Of a stretch of DNA of 64,000 nt, positions 1 to 11,360 are shown piece by piece. Below the pieces are notes generated by a model. It was not told the origin of the DNA, ran no database searches, and saw only the letters and a list, made by a program, of their open reading frames with translations. How positions within the stretch are numbered: the stretch's first letter is position 1; every line of letters begins with the position of its first letter. The DNA is from Chytridium lagenaria (Eukaryota; Chytridiomycota; Chytridiomycetes; Chytridiales; Chytridiaceae): positions 62,001 to 126,000 of the forward strand of contig JAHLKC010000032.1 of the NCBI GenBank assembly GCA_025449115.1, given 5' to 3'. The position numbers and the translations under genes are program-made.

Positions 1-2
1 GG

Positions 3-236
3 TTGACGGATGTGAGGAGGGAGGGGTGGAGGGAGACGGGGGATGTGGCGAGGACTTTGGTGGAGGGGTCTGTGTTGAGGAGGGAGGAGGAGGAGGATGA
101 GGAGGATGAGCGGGAGGGGGAGTATAGTGATGGCGAGTATGAGGAGGAGGAGGATGATTACGATGATGATTATGATAGTGAGGATGATGAGTCGTTGTCG
201 CCAGAGTCTGTACCGAGAGGGGTGGTGAGGGGATGA
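3..236 (+). CDS. C-terminal part of an acidic protein
   Basis: An open frame enters from the left edge and stops at 234-236. The visible 77 residues are mostly Glu and Asp in long runs (EEEEDEEDE, EEEEDDYDDDYD), with a short Ser/Pro tail. Such acidic ends are common in nuclear or chromatin-associated fungal proteins but identify no family. No ATG is visible and the true start lies outside the window. The minus strand shows no competing gene. It could be noncoding GA-rich sequence, but the purine-strand bias and the stop followed by T-rich DNA fit a 3' gene end. Confidence 0.45.
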   Translation: MTDVRREGWRETGDVARTLVEGSVLRREEEEDEEDEREGEYSDGEYEEEEDDYDDDYDSEDDESLSPESVPRGVVRG

Positions 237-1290
237 ATATTTTGTGTCGAGTAATTTGTTAGTTTTTTAAAGGGGAAACAGCTCTTTTTTTTGGTTTATT
301 CGGGATATTTCTTGTTGACGTTGTTTTTGCAAAATATGATTCCTCATTATTATTGTCTGTTTTTTGGGGGCTTTTCCTTCTTGATCTTTTTTATTTTCCC
401 CTCACACTTTCCCTCGTCTGTCACTGTTTTTTTTTGTAAAGGGGGCATACCGACTGCTCCTATCATCCTTTCATCTTCCTTTTTGTAATGTTATTTTTGT
501 TTTCTTCTTTGTATCGGTAGTTTGTTTTTGTTATGGATAAAGGAGTATAGATATAAAAAGTGATGATTGTTTTTTAATATTTTTATTGTCTTCATGGGTT
601 TTTACAGTCGTCGTGTTTATCAAGACAACGGATTTGGAGGTTGAGGTTACCTGGTACACCTTTCTCGGCATTACCGTGAAAGAGGTGGTGTGCGCGCGTG
701 TCGATGATGCGTGTTTCTGATAAACGTGTCGAGACGACGTGTATTCTTTATGATGGTTATCCCCACGCATTTTAATAGGGTGCGTGTGGCGTGGGTTAAA
801 GGACTCTTTGTGACTCTTTCTATATCATTTCTTATTGGATGATTAAAGGTTGATATTGATTGGTTAGTGTGTTTTGAATGTCCGATATACGGATAATTAG
901 GATGGTGCTACGGTGTGGCGTTATTAATGTTTGGGCAAGTATTCATTCATTAAATAACATGAGTGGGCCGTTTCATTATGTAAAAGCTTTTGGGCCCAAA
1001 AAAAGAGTCACAAAAAAGACAAAAGATTTTTTAATTTTATTTTAATAAGTGATTAATAATAAAATTAATTGTGAAACAAAATATTTATCAGGTATTTATT
1101 AACCATCCCTCACTATAAGGATAGAAACTTACTTGCTGCAACTTGGGCATTATTTGTTGTTGTTGTCATCATCAGCATCGTTACCATCATCATCAAGTAC
1201 TGCTATTCCCACCTCATCACATCACAACACACCCTCAACACACACACACACACACACACACTTACACAGCAGACCGTCTAACCAAGTATA
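237..1290. other. Intergenic region with a (CA)n tract
   Basis: AT-rich spacer between the acidic protein and the NoxR-like gene. No family-like coding segment was seen on either strand. It contains poly-T runs (280-500), an A/T-rich block (1020-1090), and a CA dinucleotide repeat at about 1237-1260 that ends 30 bases before the NoxR ATG, so the repeat probably lies in the 5' leader. Confidence 0.7.
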
Positions 1291-3621
1291 ATGGCTCTCA
1301 AGGTGAGATGAGTATTCTAGATGACGGATTCAACGCACTCTTTTACATTTCCTGTTTCTAACCTAACGCTCTCTCTCTCTAAGGCTGAACTTATCCAATG
1401 GAACAATGGATGTCTGGCATTCGAGGCCAAGGATTACTATGCTGCCATTGAGGAGTTTGAGGTGACATATTTTCTTCTTCTGCCTGTTTTCCTTTTCTCC
1501 ACTTATCTATGACTCGGCTCTGTTTTCTCTTTTTTCTACATTGTTTTGGTGTATTCCGTGTTGGCATAGAGTAGTGGGCGATTAGTGATGGTAGTGTGAT
1601 GCTTGAGGCGAGGTATCAAGTCAATGACGAGAAGAAGGATCGCTGGACGGAATCGAGGTATTGAATGGATGGATGACTCAACAGGAGGAGGATCGTTGGA
1701 ATGGATGACTCGGCAGGAGGCACTCCCACCGTCGAGAGTCATCACTCTGTAAAGGAGATGCTTCAGTTATTGCATGCGCACACAAAGGATGAAACGATGT
1801 ATCGGATGTTTACCAGCGTGGGAAGGAAAGTTGAGGGTTTTGAGGGTTAACGAAAAGAAGGGTGTAACATGCTTGTGCTACATTGACCGTCCTACCATTC
1901 TTTTTAATTATTTTATTTGTCTTGCGGCCGACTTTTGTAACTGACAATTCTCTGACTGACAATTCTCTTTGTTTTGTATTTACCACTTCATTATGGATAT
2001 TCAGCAAGTGGCAGACAGCTCCAAACTACACTTTAATCTGGCAGTCTCATTCCTTAACGTGAGGCAAGTGGATGAAGCTGTAAGTTTTATAACTTGATTT
2101 ATTTTACATGTTGTTTTTTACCTTATACATTTCCATTAACTTTATACTCGTAGATCAACTGTCTTACAAGAGCCATTGCCTGCGATGTTTACTTGGCCGT
2201 GGCTTACTTTCAGCGTGGTGTATGCTTTTACTCGAAAAATATGTTATCAGAGGCACTAGCAGATCTCACCGATGCTCTTGCCGTAAGTTCTCTCATTTCC
2301 TTGTCCATTCTCTTCCAACTGGAATTACATCCCATCAACTTAATCTCCAACCCTCCAACTCACCATCCATCTCCATATTCCAGTTCTTAAGAGGAAACTC
2401 GTCATCGACTACACCCAACTCGGCCTCCCCTACAAACTCTACGCCTGCGAAGTCTCCTTCAACCGCGGTCTCTGCTTTGCCGCCGTCGGCCAACTCGACG
2501 CAGCCATGGCCGACTTTGAAGACGCCATCCGCACCCGTCCCCTCGACGGCGCCGGCGACGCCGACCATCGTCGCATGGACGAAGCCCTCGAACTCCAAGA
2601 CCGCTCCCCAGACTACCTCCACCCCTACGACGTTCCCGCAACCGTCATCTACAAGCCACCTCCGGGGAAGCTCAAAAACGTTGAAAAGAAGGACTACCTC
2701 GGTAAATCCAAGGTAGTCGCCGCGTTTGACGCGGACGACGGGTTCGCTGGGTTTAGTGGTACCAAAATCAAAGCTCAATCCCTTGCCACCGATTCCACAA
2801 AAAACCCAACCGAGATGGAAAACAATTTCTCACGAACGCTACCCTCAACGTCCGTAAAACAAACGCAGCCGCCAACGCTCCAAACGGTGAACCCGCATTC
2901 GGTCTGGACGGATCACCCCTCACTTTTGCCGCTCTCAACAAACGCGCCATCAGCGCTACAACCACCAACGCACCCGTATCCCTCCCTGAAACCCCTGCCG
3001 ACTTCAACCCCTCCCGTCGTCCATCCGCCCAACCTCCTTCTCCCCACGAAACTCATCCATCCGCCTCCCAGCCAAATCAAAAACCATCACCCCTGGAACA
3101 CGGCCCCTGTCACCCCCTGATCGCGATACACGGATCGAAGACGAGGTGGACGAAATGATGCGATACGCCGCCGCCGCCGCCGCCTCTAAAACCCTCCCCC
3201 GATCAACCATCCTCGCGTCGCCCCTCCTACGACGATATCAACCGTCGGCCCATCACCCCCCCCATGTCAGACGAATACCCCGGTACGATGATCGTCGTAA
3301 CACGGCAACGTCTTTTGCGACCACCACGACATCGACGGCGTCGGACCGACTCAAGATCAAGTGTCATTGGAATGATACGAGGATTGTGGTGGCGGTGCCG
3401 ACCAATATTGCGTTTGAGGAATTGCATATGAGGGTGTCGAAAAAGTTTGGGATGGGGAGGGGGATGAGGATAAAGTATCGGGATATGGATGGGGAGATGG
3501 TGATGATGACGGATCAGGAGGATATGGAGGTGGCGTTTGAGATGGCGGGAGTGGAGGTTGGAGTACCGGGGGGAGTGTTGGGAATGGGTGTGATCGGTTT
3601 GAGGTGTGGTGTTTTGAGTAA
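1291..3621 (+). CDS. noxR: NoxR / p67phox-like NADPH oxidase regulator (TPR + PB1)
   Basis: Cytosolic activator of fungal NADPH oxidase (p67phox homologue) that helps switch on superoxide production with Rac. Exons seen: 1291-1302, 1384-1461, 2005-2079, 2154-2282, then from 2392. The N-terminal ~170 residues are TPRs (NNGCLAFEAKDYYAAIEEFE, LHFNLAVSFLNVRQVDEAI, YLAVAYFQRGVCFY), closely matching NoxR, including IDYTQLGLPYKLYACEVSFN. A Pro/Ser-rich linker follows. At 3340-3621 lies a PB1 domain (LKIKCHWND, IKYRDMDGEMVMMTDQEDME) whose last strand EVWCFE ends at the TAA. The ATG was chosen because MALKAELIQWN matches the family start. Frame breaks occur near 2820, 3080, 3230 and 3560. The second intron is unusually long (543 bp). 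No oxidase catalytic subunit is in the window. Confidence 0.85.
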
Positions 3622-4644
3622 ACAAAAGAAGAAGGGTTGTTATGGATCGGTACCTTCCTCCTCCCACCTTGTTTTCTTGGTTCGCCTTTTTGTATTGTCG
3701 CCTTTTATAATCTTTTTGGATTTTGATACTGTTCTTTTTGTTTTTCCCACTTTTCAATTATTTTTTTTCGGTTGTTTTGATTACTCTTTTTGATGTTTGG
3801 CGACCTTTGTTCGTCGGGTGTTCTCGTTTTCTTTAACCACTTACTTTATTATTACTCGTCCCATGTTCATGCTCTCCCCAACAATGTTTATAACAAGCTC
3901 CATACACGTTGTCAATTTCCTCATCTCTTTACATTGCTTTCGCTCTCTGCCGTCTGCCTTCTGCGATGCATTTTAAAAATGAAACGATGACTGAATAACA
4001 CAACGCAAATGACTCCCGACATAAAAAAGAAAAAAAGGCGGGATTGAGAAGCCTTCGTATCCCTTCATGAAAAAATCAAAAATCCAAAATCCAAATACCC
4101 ATTCTCTGCCACGTCGTTCATCACCCATGCATCCTCAAATCCCCGTAATCTTAATCGTCCCATGTTTTAAAGTTCTGGATGGTGTTTACAGAGAGAAACT
4201 ATGGGAAGACGATGCTCATCCGCAAACGTTGCAACTTACAGACCCTTTAAAGCAAATAAAACCCATTTTTTACGCGCAATAAACGACTTTTCGTCAATGA
4301 GAAGAGAACACCTACTTTTAAACGATCTCCTCTAAAACACCCATGTTAATTATTTTGATATATATAAAGAGGTTCCCATCTTCTTTCCCTTTCTTCGACC
4401 TCGTTTTTATATGAGGCTAATAGCGGCATAAAAAAAAAAGGAACCAAACCACCGCATAGAAGCGATATAAAACGGAGTTGACAGAACCTCACATAACAAA
4501 ACCCGATAAACAAATACCATATCCAATAGAAACTCCCATTTATTAGATTAACAAGGATCGCAAATGCAAACGAAACGCCAGTGACGAGCTATGACACAAG
4601 GATACGCGATTTCGCCAATGCGACAAAGAGGTATGGCACTATAA
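3622..4644. other. Intergenic region
   Basis: T-rich directly after the NoxR-like stop, then mixed sequence with A-rich runs. It separates two convergent genes. No protein-like frame with recognisable motifs was found. Confidence 0.6.
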
Positions 4645-6520
4645 TTATACTTTGGGTGCGAGTTGGAGAGATTGCGTGATGGGTGGTGGGTCTACAGTGT
4701 GAGTCACTGTCACTTTTACTTGCTCTACGTTTCGAGGTGGGGTAATCGCGGATTCCGGTGGCTCCATATTTGACGGTACATCCGTGGACACCTTCACCTC
4801 CTTTATATCGTGCAAAACATCACTCAAAGAAGCCCCTACCACCTTCACCTCCTCAACATCCCGAGCATCACTCGCCTTAACTTCCTCAACATCCCGCAGA
4901 ACATCACTCACAGAACTCCCTACCACCATTCCCATCTCCACATCCCCTCCACCCCAACCTCCTCCTTCCTCTCCACAATTCTCTTCAATTTATCCACACT
5001 CCTCATCAACCCCTTCCACCCACCCACCGTCGCACCTCTCACCTCCTCAAACACCAAAACCTCAAACACCTTCACCCTCCTCACCTTCCCCTTAACCGGC
5101 ACAACAGCCTCCTCCCCCCTCCTCACATTCCCCACAACAACCCCTTCCTCCACCCCGTCTCACTTGAGCCCTTACCACAAAAAGCGGTCGTCCCTCTTCA
5201 TCTCTCCCCCCCAACACCGCCGTCTCAGGGATCGTATCCATGCTACAAGGGTGCCATGTCATTCCGTCTAGACTGGTCAGCATCTCGTGGGGGTACGTGA
5301 GGGTCACGTTGACCGTGTCCCATGGGATGGATAGGATTCCGTCGATGCGTTTGAAGCCGGGGATGATGCCTTGACCGATTCGGGCGCGACAGATGTAAAG
5401 AGGGGTGCCGTCGAGATCGTGGCCGATAGGAGGGAGGGAGGGGATGTTGGAGTCAGTGAATGTAGACCAGTAGTTGACGTGTTCAAGGGTAGTGATGACG
5501 GTGGAGATTGTGTATTGTCTTTTTTTTGGACGTTAGAAAATAGTTTTAAAAATCACTGATGTAGAACCATCCAAAAGATAAAGTTTCTCACCTGCTCGTC
5601 AAAATCGTCCTCCCATCCTCCTCCAACACCACCTTCCCATCCCGTTTAACCACCAAACAACGGCCCCCAAAAGCCGGCATAGCTTCCACCTCAACAGGTG
5701 TCATCTCCCCAGGCTTCACCTCCTGAAACGCCTTGATCCCCAACTCTCTATATAAAAGCGCAACCAGCTCTGAACAAAAATCTCCCCTTTTGCTTTCACA
5801 TATGGATCCTGGATACGGCAGAACACGGGGATGTATTTAGCGAATTGGGAACGGAGGTACATGAGGTTGTTGTAGAGTTTGTCGGAGGCGGCGGCGAATT
5901 GTTTGATAGGGGTGAGTGGGTAGCTTTTATATTTTAATTATTAGTGTTTAAAGAGACGGGAAGTCGTGGGTACCTCCATCTTGAATAGCGACGATGGAAT
6001 TCCGTGACAATGTCTTTGACGCCATCGGGGTTTTCCTCTAACCGTCTCCGTTCGTCGGGATTAGGGGACACACGGCAACCTCTCCACAGACCTCTTCAAC
6101 TACTTTTGAGAACTCACGAATCTGTGGACCGAGGTGATAGCTCCCGGGTGAGACGGTATGATCAACAGGGAGGGTTTTCGAGTCTAAGAAATGAAAGGTT
6201 AGCTTATTATAATGTGAAGATAATGAATTACATTCGAATCCGAGGAGTGAGCCGGAGAAGACGGATTCATAGATGTAGAGTTTGCCGGGCTCGAGAATGT
6301 CGAGGTCGAGGACTGTGCGGTCTACTAGGACGCCGGCGTGGCTGGGTTTGGTGGTAAGTAAGTTGGGTTTTTGTGGAGAACTTACGTCCAGAGTGCATGG
6401 AAGGGTTGAGTGAGCATAGAGATGACCTGAAAAGTATGGAATTTAGGAATGTTTAGACGAAAGAGGGAAGCCGATCACCTTTGTTCTTGTAGGCACGGAT
6501 GTATCTGCGACGGCATCATC
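4645..6520 (-). CDS. Permuted papain-like (YiiX/NlpC-P60 type) protein with DM9 repeats
   Basis: Read on the minus strand from about 6520. First comes HALWTHAGVLVDRTVLDLD, then KLYIYESVFSGSLLGFE (6220-6410), matching the His-containing start of the permuted NlpC/P60 (YiiX, DUF830) fold. After several introns, DFCSELVALLYRELGI (about 5750) supplies the family's Cys in an FCSELV motif. Cys and His are therefore both present, in permuted order, as expected for a lipid- or peptide-directed amidase/hydrolase. From about 5480 downward are two DM9-like repeats (DLDGTPLYICRARIG and GGRDEEGRPLFVVRA), a fold known for carbohydrate binding in animals. The C-terminal ~100 residues hold EVKV-type imperfect repeats. 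The start is uncertain, and frame breaks occur near 5780 and 5160. Substrate unknown. Confidence 0.6.
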
Positions 6521-7390
6521 ACCTTAAATAAAACCAGGTCGAGTGGTTTGAACTGATGTCGAGATTCGAGCATCGTTTTTTGTTCTCCTTCCTTTAATTG
6601 AAATGAGGTCTGATCCTAATGTGGATGTGGATGGATATGATGGGGTAGGGGAAGGGGGATGACAGATGAGGTTTGGTGAAGGACGGTTTTGCGGAGTTGT
6701 GTCTGCTCTTTCTGGTGCGGAAGGAAGATTGAGCACAGAGGTTACACCGGATACAGGGTGACTTCTGTGACTTCTGTGAATCCGTCAACCGTCGTGACGT
6801 AACGTCGGCTGTGGGAGGTGGGCGGGGGAGGTGAGCGGAGCGAGCCTGATGGATGATGCATGGTTTCTATGAGGTGTTGATAGGACGGCAGTTACGCGAT
6901 CTTGATCGAGCGTCGATGATTCCAGTTTTGAAATCGATTGATGGGCGATCCCTATGTTTAATAAAAATGACAGCTCCATCCCATCATCTCAACACACATC
7001 CTCATCGCATCCCTTAACCCCAGCACATCCATCATCAGCACCCTTTTAACGCTCGATTGGGCGACTTTCCTCCCACATCAAACGCCATTCCAGAAAGGAA
7101 GCAACCATGCGAGACATTTTCTCCAACGGATAAGATCACAACATCGGGGTATCCAGAAGCCGCAGAGCAGAGAGACAGTACAAGATTTGCTTCTCGTGAT
7201 GAATGATGAGCAATGCCTCGGAGGAAACGGTAGAGACTGTGGATAAGCGTCAGGTATGAAGAACAGGACGAGACTTTTGTAGCTGCCGTCGCCTTTCATC
7301 AAGTCCACGCTGAAAGATGTTTCTTCTTCCTTGATAAATTGTAACGGTTGCGATTCTATACCTCAGTAGAGACTGCTTTGTGACCCAAAC
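6521..7390. other. Region without a supported gene
   Basis: Contains the probable 5' end of the DM9 gene near 6500-6740 (minus strand) and short open frames on both strands. Nothing resembles a known family. A plus-strand segment at 7080-7240 (NHARHFLQRIRSQHRG) could be an upstream exon of the weak coding stretch that follows, but splice support is poor. Confidence 0.4.
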
Positions 7391-7920
7391 TTGCATACGG
7401 GATATGATATTAACTTGTGCACCACAACTGGGTCACGTTATAAAAAAGACCTTGATGCAGATAAGGATGCAATTGGCATGGCCTTCGATGTATGCTGGGA
7501 TGAACGGGAATTGACGTGTATAATCGAAGAAACTCAGAAAGAAGCCCGTAGACATATGGAGGAGGTGTCATTTATGATGGTGGCATGCAGGAAATCACCA
7601 TCTCGGATTCCCTATTGCTTCAATTACGCAAAGCGCAAAGCGATACATCCGTTCTCCTTCTCGCCCATATCAACGCCGTTTTAGTTTTATTCGATCACGA
7701 GACATTTTGTCGGCATCGCGTACTCAATTTTGTATCGTTTTCTTTATTTCCGAATGTATTTAGGACGTCGAAGTCGTTGCATCGTACACCGGTGGATCAC
7801 GCGATCATCGTGATATTCCGTGAGTGTCTTCTCACTTTCCTTACTCCGCTTTTACTACTCTTTTCTCATTTGCAATTTTAACGTTTAACGGCTTAATTTA
7901 TGACATCGAAGTTTAGGTTC
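7391..7920 (+). CDS. Unidentified coding fragments
   Basis: Three plus-strand segments look protein-like: DADKDAIGMAFDVCWDEREL with IIEETQKEARRHMEEV (7455-7575), EITISDSLLLQLRKAQSDTS with VLLLAHINAVL (7587-7681), and DVEVVASYTGGSRDHRDIP (7763-7820), the last followed by a GTGAGT donor. They sit in different frames, joined by introns or indels. No family is recognised. The span precedes the metallopeptidase gene and could be a decayed or poorly assembled hypothetical gene. The boundaries cover only the convincing segments. Confidence 0.25.
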
Positions 7921-8020
7921 AGTTAGAAGTAAACGGTGGAACGGGTTGTTTAAAGAATATTTTCACGTCGCGAGCCTCGTCACTGTCGTCTACGAAAACA
8001 CCCGTTATCTAATAGCTACC

Positions 8021-9829
8021 ATGAACATATCCACAAACCCTCACTCCATGAAACCAAAAAGGCCTCACCAAGCTTTTGCTTCCCGCTCCAAACCCAAAAA
8101 ATCGCCTCCATCTCGTACTTCCATTCTAACTTCGCACTCAAATCCAAGCTCCCGACAGACGTGGTGCGTTTCAACGAGAATCCTTACCCTCCTCCTCTCA
8201 TTCACACTCGCCACTACAACATTCGCACAACTTTGCACTCCTGTCCAACCAGCCACCAATGTCCCTACCCAATTCAACCTCAACACCCAATTCTACAAAA
8301 AATACCTCCCAGGTCCCGGCGGGCTCCCCATCGTCGGTTCGGCAATTGTGAAGGATGAAGCGTTATACAGGTGCTCTCTTCTATTTAATCCAAATCTCAC
8401 CAATATTTTTTTAGAGCCCAAGCCCTTTTATTTAAATTAGCCGAAACCATGGACGCAAGGATTTTTACGAGTATGGTTTCCGTCAATATTCGAAATGCGA
8501 TTATGGCGGAGACAGAGGTCACGACAGATATTCCTGAACATTCAGATTTGACGCCAAAGGAATTTTGGGATCAACGAGCAGAGGGCTGGGTTCGTAACTA
8601 CATTCCTTCTCCCAATTTCAATACTCCTCCTTCGACATTAGCCTAAACTGTACCTATATATAAACAGGAGCCACTCTCTGGCGCCCCGCCGTCTCCGGCG
8701 CCGAAGAAAATCTCCTCTGCACCCCCGGAGACCGCTATAGAGGCGAGTGTATCCTCCTCCACGAGCTCTCCCACAGCATCCAAGAATACGGCGCCAACGC
8801 CCTCTACCCGACGTTCCAATCTCGTCTCAACGCCGCCCACGCAGACGCCATTGCGAAAGGGTTGTGGAGAAACACGTATGCGGCGACAAACTCGGCAGAG
8901 TATTGGGCGGAAGGCGCGCAGAGCTATTTCAATTGTAATGCTGTTGCCAGGCCTGCGGATGGGGTGCATAATGAAATTGGGAGTAAGTTATTCCTTTACC
9001 GTTCGCGATTATTTTGGAGTAACTTATTTTTTATTGATGGCCGCTTAGATAAGGAGCAATTACGGGCTTATGACCCCGTTCTTTTTGGACTTCTTGATGA
9101 AATATTTCGTGGGGCTTCTTACGTTTATTCTTGTGACGCCAAACCTGCTTGTGATAGAATCATTATTCCAAGTCCATCCCCAAGTCCATCACCAAGCCCG
9201 AGTCCGAGTCCGTCCCCTTCTCCAAGGCCGAGTCCGAGCCCTAGTCCATCCCCAAGTCCATCCCCATCACCAAGTCCGTCTCCAAGGCCGAGTCCGAGCC
9301 CTAGTCCGTCTCCAAGTCCATCACCAAGGCCGAGTCCGAGCCCTAGTCCATCCCCAAGTCCATCCCCAAGCCCAAGTCCGTCTCCATCTCCATCTCCAAG
9401 ACCGAGTCCGAGCCCTAGTCCATCCCCAGTCCATCCCCATTACCAAGTCCATCTCCATCTCCATCTCCAAGACCGAGTCCGACCCCTAGTCCATCCCCAA
9501 GTCCATCCCCATTACCAAGTCCATCTCCATCTCCATCTCCAAGACCGAGTCCGACCCCTAGTCCATCCCCAAGTCCATCCCCATCACCAAGTCCATCTCC
9601 ACGGCCGAGTCCGAGCCTTAGTCCATCTCCAAGTCCCAAACCGAGCCTAACTCCAAGTCCCAGCCCCAGTCCAAACACCGGTTGCTCCCACAACGTCTGT
9701 ACAACAGGTGCCAAGCTCCTTCCAACCTGCAGCAAGTGTGCAAAAGACGTGATAGCCTATGACGCGTATTGTACAATGTACGCGTGGGATTCGCAGTGCG
9801 TGTTTTACGTGGGGGTGTTTGTGGGATAA
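8021..9829 (+). CDS. Secreted zinc metallopeptidase-like protein with Ser-Pro stalk and Cys-rich C-terminal module
   Basis: Exons 8021-8370, 8415-8589, about 8668-8982 and 9049-9829. After a basic N-region comes a hydrophobic signal segment ([17 protein letters not shown]), so export is likely. The core shows [14 protein letters not shown], a HExxH zinc motif, and 50 residues later [20 protein letters not shown], whose EYWAEG glutamate may be the third zinc ligand (inference). I recognise the general layout from fungal secreted proteins but cannot name a peptidase family. Next is a ~165-residue (SP)n/RPSPSP linker at 9165-9665, then a compact module with six cysteines (CSHNVC, CSKC, DAYC, WDSQC). 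The final TAA is at 9827-9829. Frame breaks occur near 8667 and about 9428 inside the linker repeats. It probably acts outside the cell or at the wall. Confidence 0.75.
9165..9665 (+). repeat. Ser-Pro ([12 protein letters not shown]) coding tandem repeat
   Basis: Imperfect six-base units of the type AGTCCA/AGTCCG/TCCCCA, interrupted by AGGCCG units, code alternating Ser and Pro with occasional Arg-Pro. The block joins the catalytic domain to the Cys-rich module and would form a stiff, probably O-mannosylated stalk. A longer sub-block (ATTACCAAGTCCATCTCC and flanks) is repeated at about 9435-9590, showing recent duplication. At least one single-base slip shifts the frame. Confidence 0.9.
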
Positions 9830-9930
9830 GGTGTTGAAGTTATTATGTATATTAAGGGCTATCAAATATACAATGATCGTATGTCTCTTCTTATGTGATA
9901 ATATCGTTTAGCTAAGCTCGCATAGGTATG

Positions 9931-10860
9931 TTACTTTCTCATCAATCCCCTCAACCACCCCGCGAGCCCGCGCCTCGTCACCATCCCAACCCCCCACCTC
10001 CCAACTCCTCTCACACCCCCCGAAACTCCCTTCTTCAACACCCCAAAGAAAACCCTCCGAAACGCAAATCTCGGTGGTTGATGCACCAACCGACTTTTCA
10101 AGCTCACCGCCTCTGTTTCCACGAAATACAATCTCAAAGCCTCAATCGGTGCGCTGGCGATAATAGCCAACGTGCCTCCCAGTGTCCCTGCGATAGCGGA
10201 TTGCGACCAATCAGGGAATTGACGGACGTGCGGGAATATGACGTCGGAGAAGGCGTAGTAGAGGGATACGAATGGAGCTGTTGTTGCTATGATGGAACTA
10301 ATGGTACGAGGGTTGTAGAGACCGCGTAGACCAAGGGTTTTTGCGGCGGAGAGGTATGAGGTTGAAGGGTTGGCGGACATGTGGGTTTGGAGCGCGAGAA
10401 AGGGGGATAGGAGGAGGGATTCTGTGGCTGTTGCGAGGATCCTGATGTGAGAGATATGGAGAATGTGGAGGTGTTGGGAATGTGGGAGGTGATGAGGGAG
10501 CGGGCGAATTCGTAGGAAGCCATGAGGAGACCTGTTGCTGGGCTCTGGAGATGGAGACGCGGGCGAGGTCTTTTAGAATCTCGTGAGTTGGGATAGAGGG
10601 TTTGAAGGAAACTAGGTTTCGAGGTGAGGGTGTGGTGGTGGAGGAGTTCCGGAGGGGACGGGTGAGGAAGAGGGTGGGGTGTTCAATTGGGTAGAGGATG
10701 ACCTCGCATATGAAACCTGCTGCTGTTCCACATGCCAGAGTGTCGATGAGGGAGGAGGGGGAACCAGGTTTCAGGGGTGATGTAGTGGAGAGGGTGAGAA
10801 TAGTTGAGATGAGGTAGGTTGTGTTGTGGAGGGAGACATCAGGAATGAAGGGTCAGTGGA
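9931..10860 (-). CDS. Mitochondrial carrier (SLC25)-like protein, degenerate
   Basis: On the minus strand the product has three hydrophobic parts resembling carrier repeats: LACGTAAGFICEVILYPIE (about 10730), a middle ATESLLLSPFLALQTHM (about 10400), and SAIAGTLGGTLAIIASAPIE (about 10180). The PIEALR that follows the third fits the carrier signature P-x-[DE]-x-x-[RK]. LGLRGLYNPRTISSIIATTA matches the G-x-x-x-LY-G region that follows the matrix helix. The stop is at 9931. The first two repeats lack a clean signature, and two frame breaks occur near 10430 and 10520. The start is not resolved and probably lies in a small 5' exon above 10850. It would sit in an organelle inner membrane, substrate unknown. 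A diverged carrier is likelier than a functional ADP/ATP type. Confidence 0.5.
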
Positions 10861-11360
10861 TTTTGTTTACGATGATGAGGACATGCACGACTCCAGTAAT
10901 AAATAATAGTGAGGTAAGGAGTTGTCACCAAGATTCACTATGACTCTATTTGCTCGGAAGTCTTGACGTGAAGTATGTCGACCTCGCCAGGTATCGCTGG
11001 ATCTCTGAATTATTAACTGTGATAAATTCCGTTGACGCCGCTTAATTCCATACTCAAATCCACAACTAATTAAAAGTATAAAAGTAAGACATTATTAAAT
11101 TATTAAAGTCTTTACAACAGTCAGGGGAGAAACCCAAAAGAGAACAAAATAGTTGACGCCAAAAAAGCGCGCCAAAAAGAGAGCGAAGAGAGGGCTTCAG
11201 CGAACATCATAACGAAATCGCATGATAACCGAGAAAAACTTGTAAAAAGAATAACTTGAAACATGGTATCTGACTTAAAGCTCCAAAAAAGAAACAAAAA
11301 CGTCGGCCCCCAAACCCAAAGTGAAGTTATATGGGCAAACCAGCCCACTGCCTATAGATT
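10861..11360. other. Intergenic region
   Basis: Spacer between the carrier-like gene's 5' end and the carboxypeptidase 3' end. It is A-rich around 11050-11110. No motif-bearing frame was seen. Confidence 0.6.

Noticed and set aside
9415..9735. Minus-strand open frame rich in Gly-Leu (GLGLGLGD)
   Set aside because: It is the antisense of the Ser-Pro stalk repeats; any frame through such repeats stays open.
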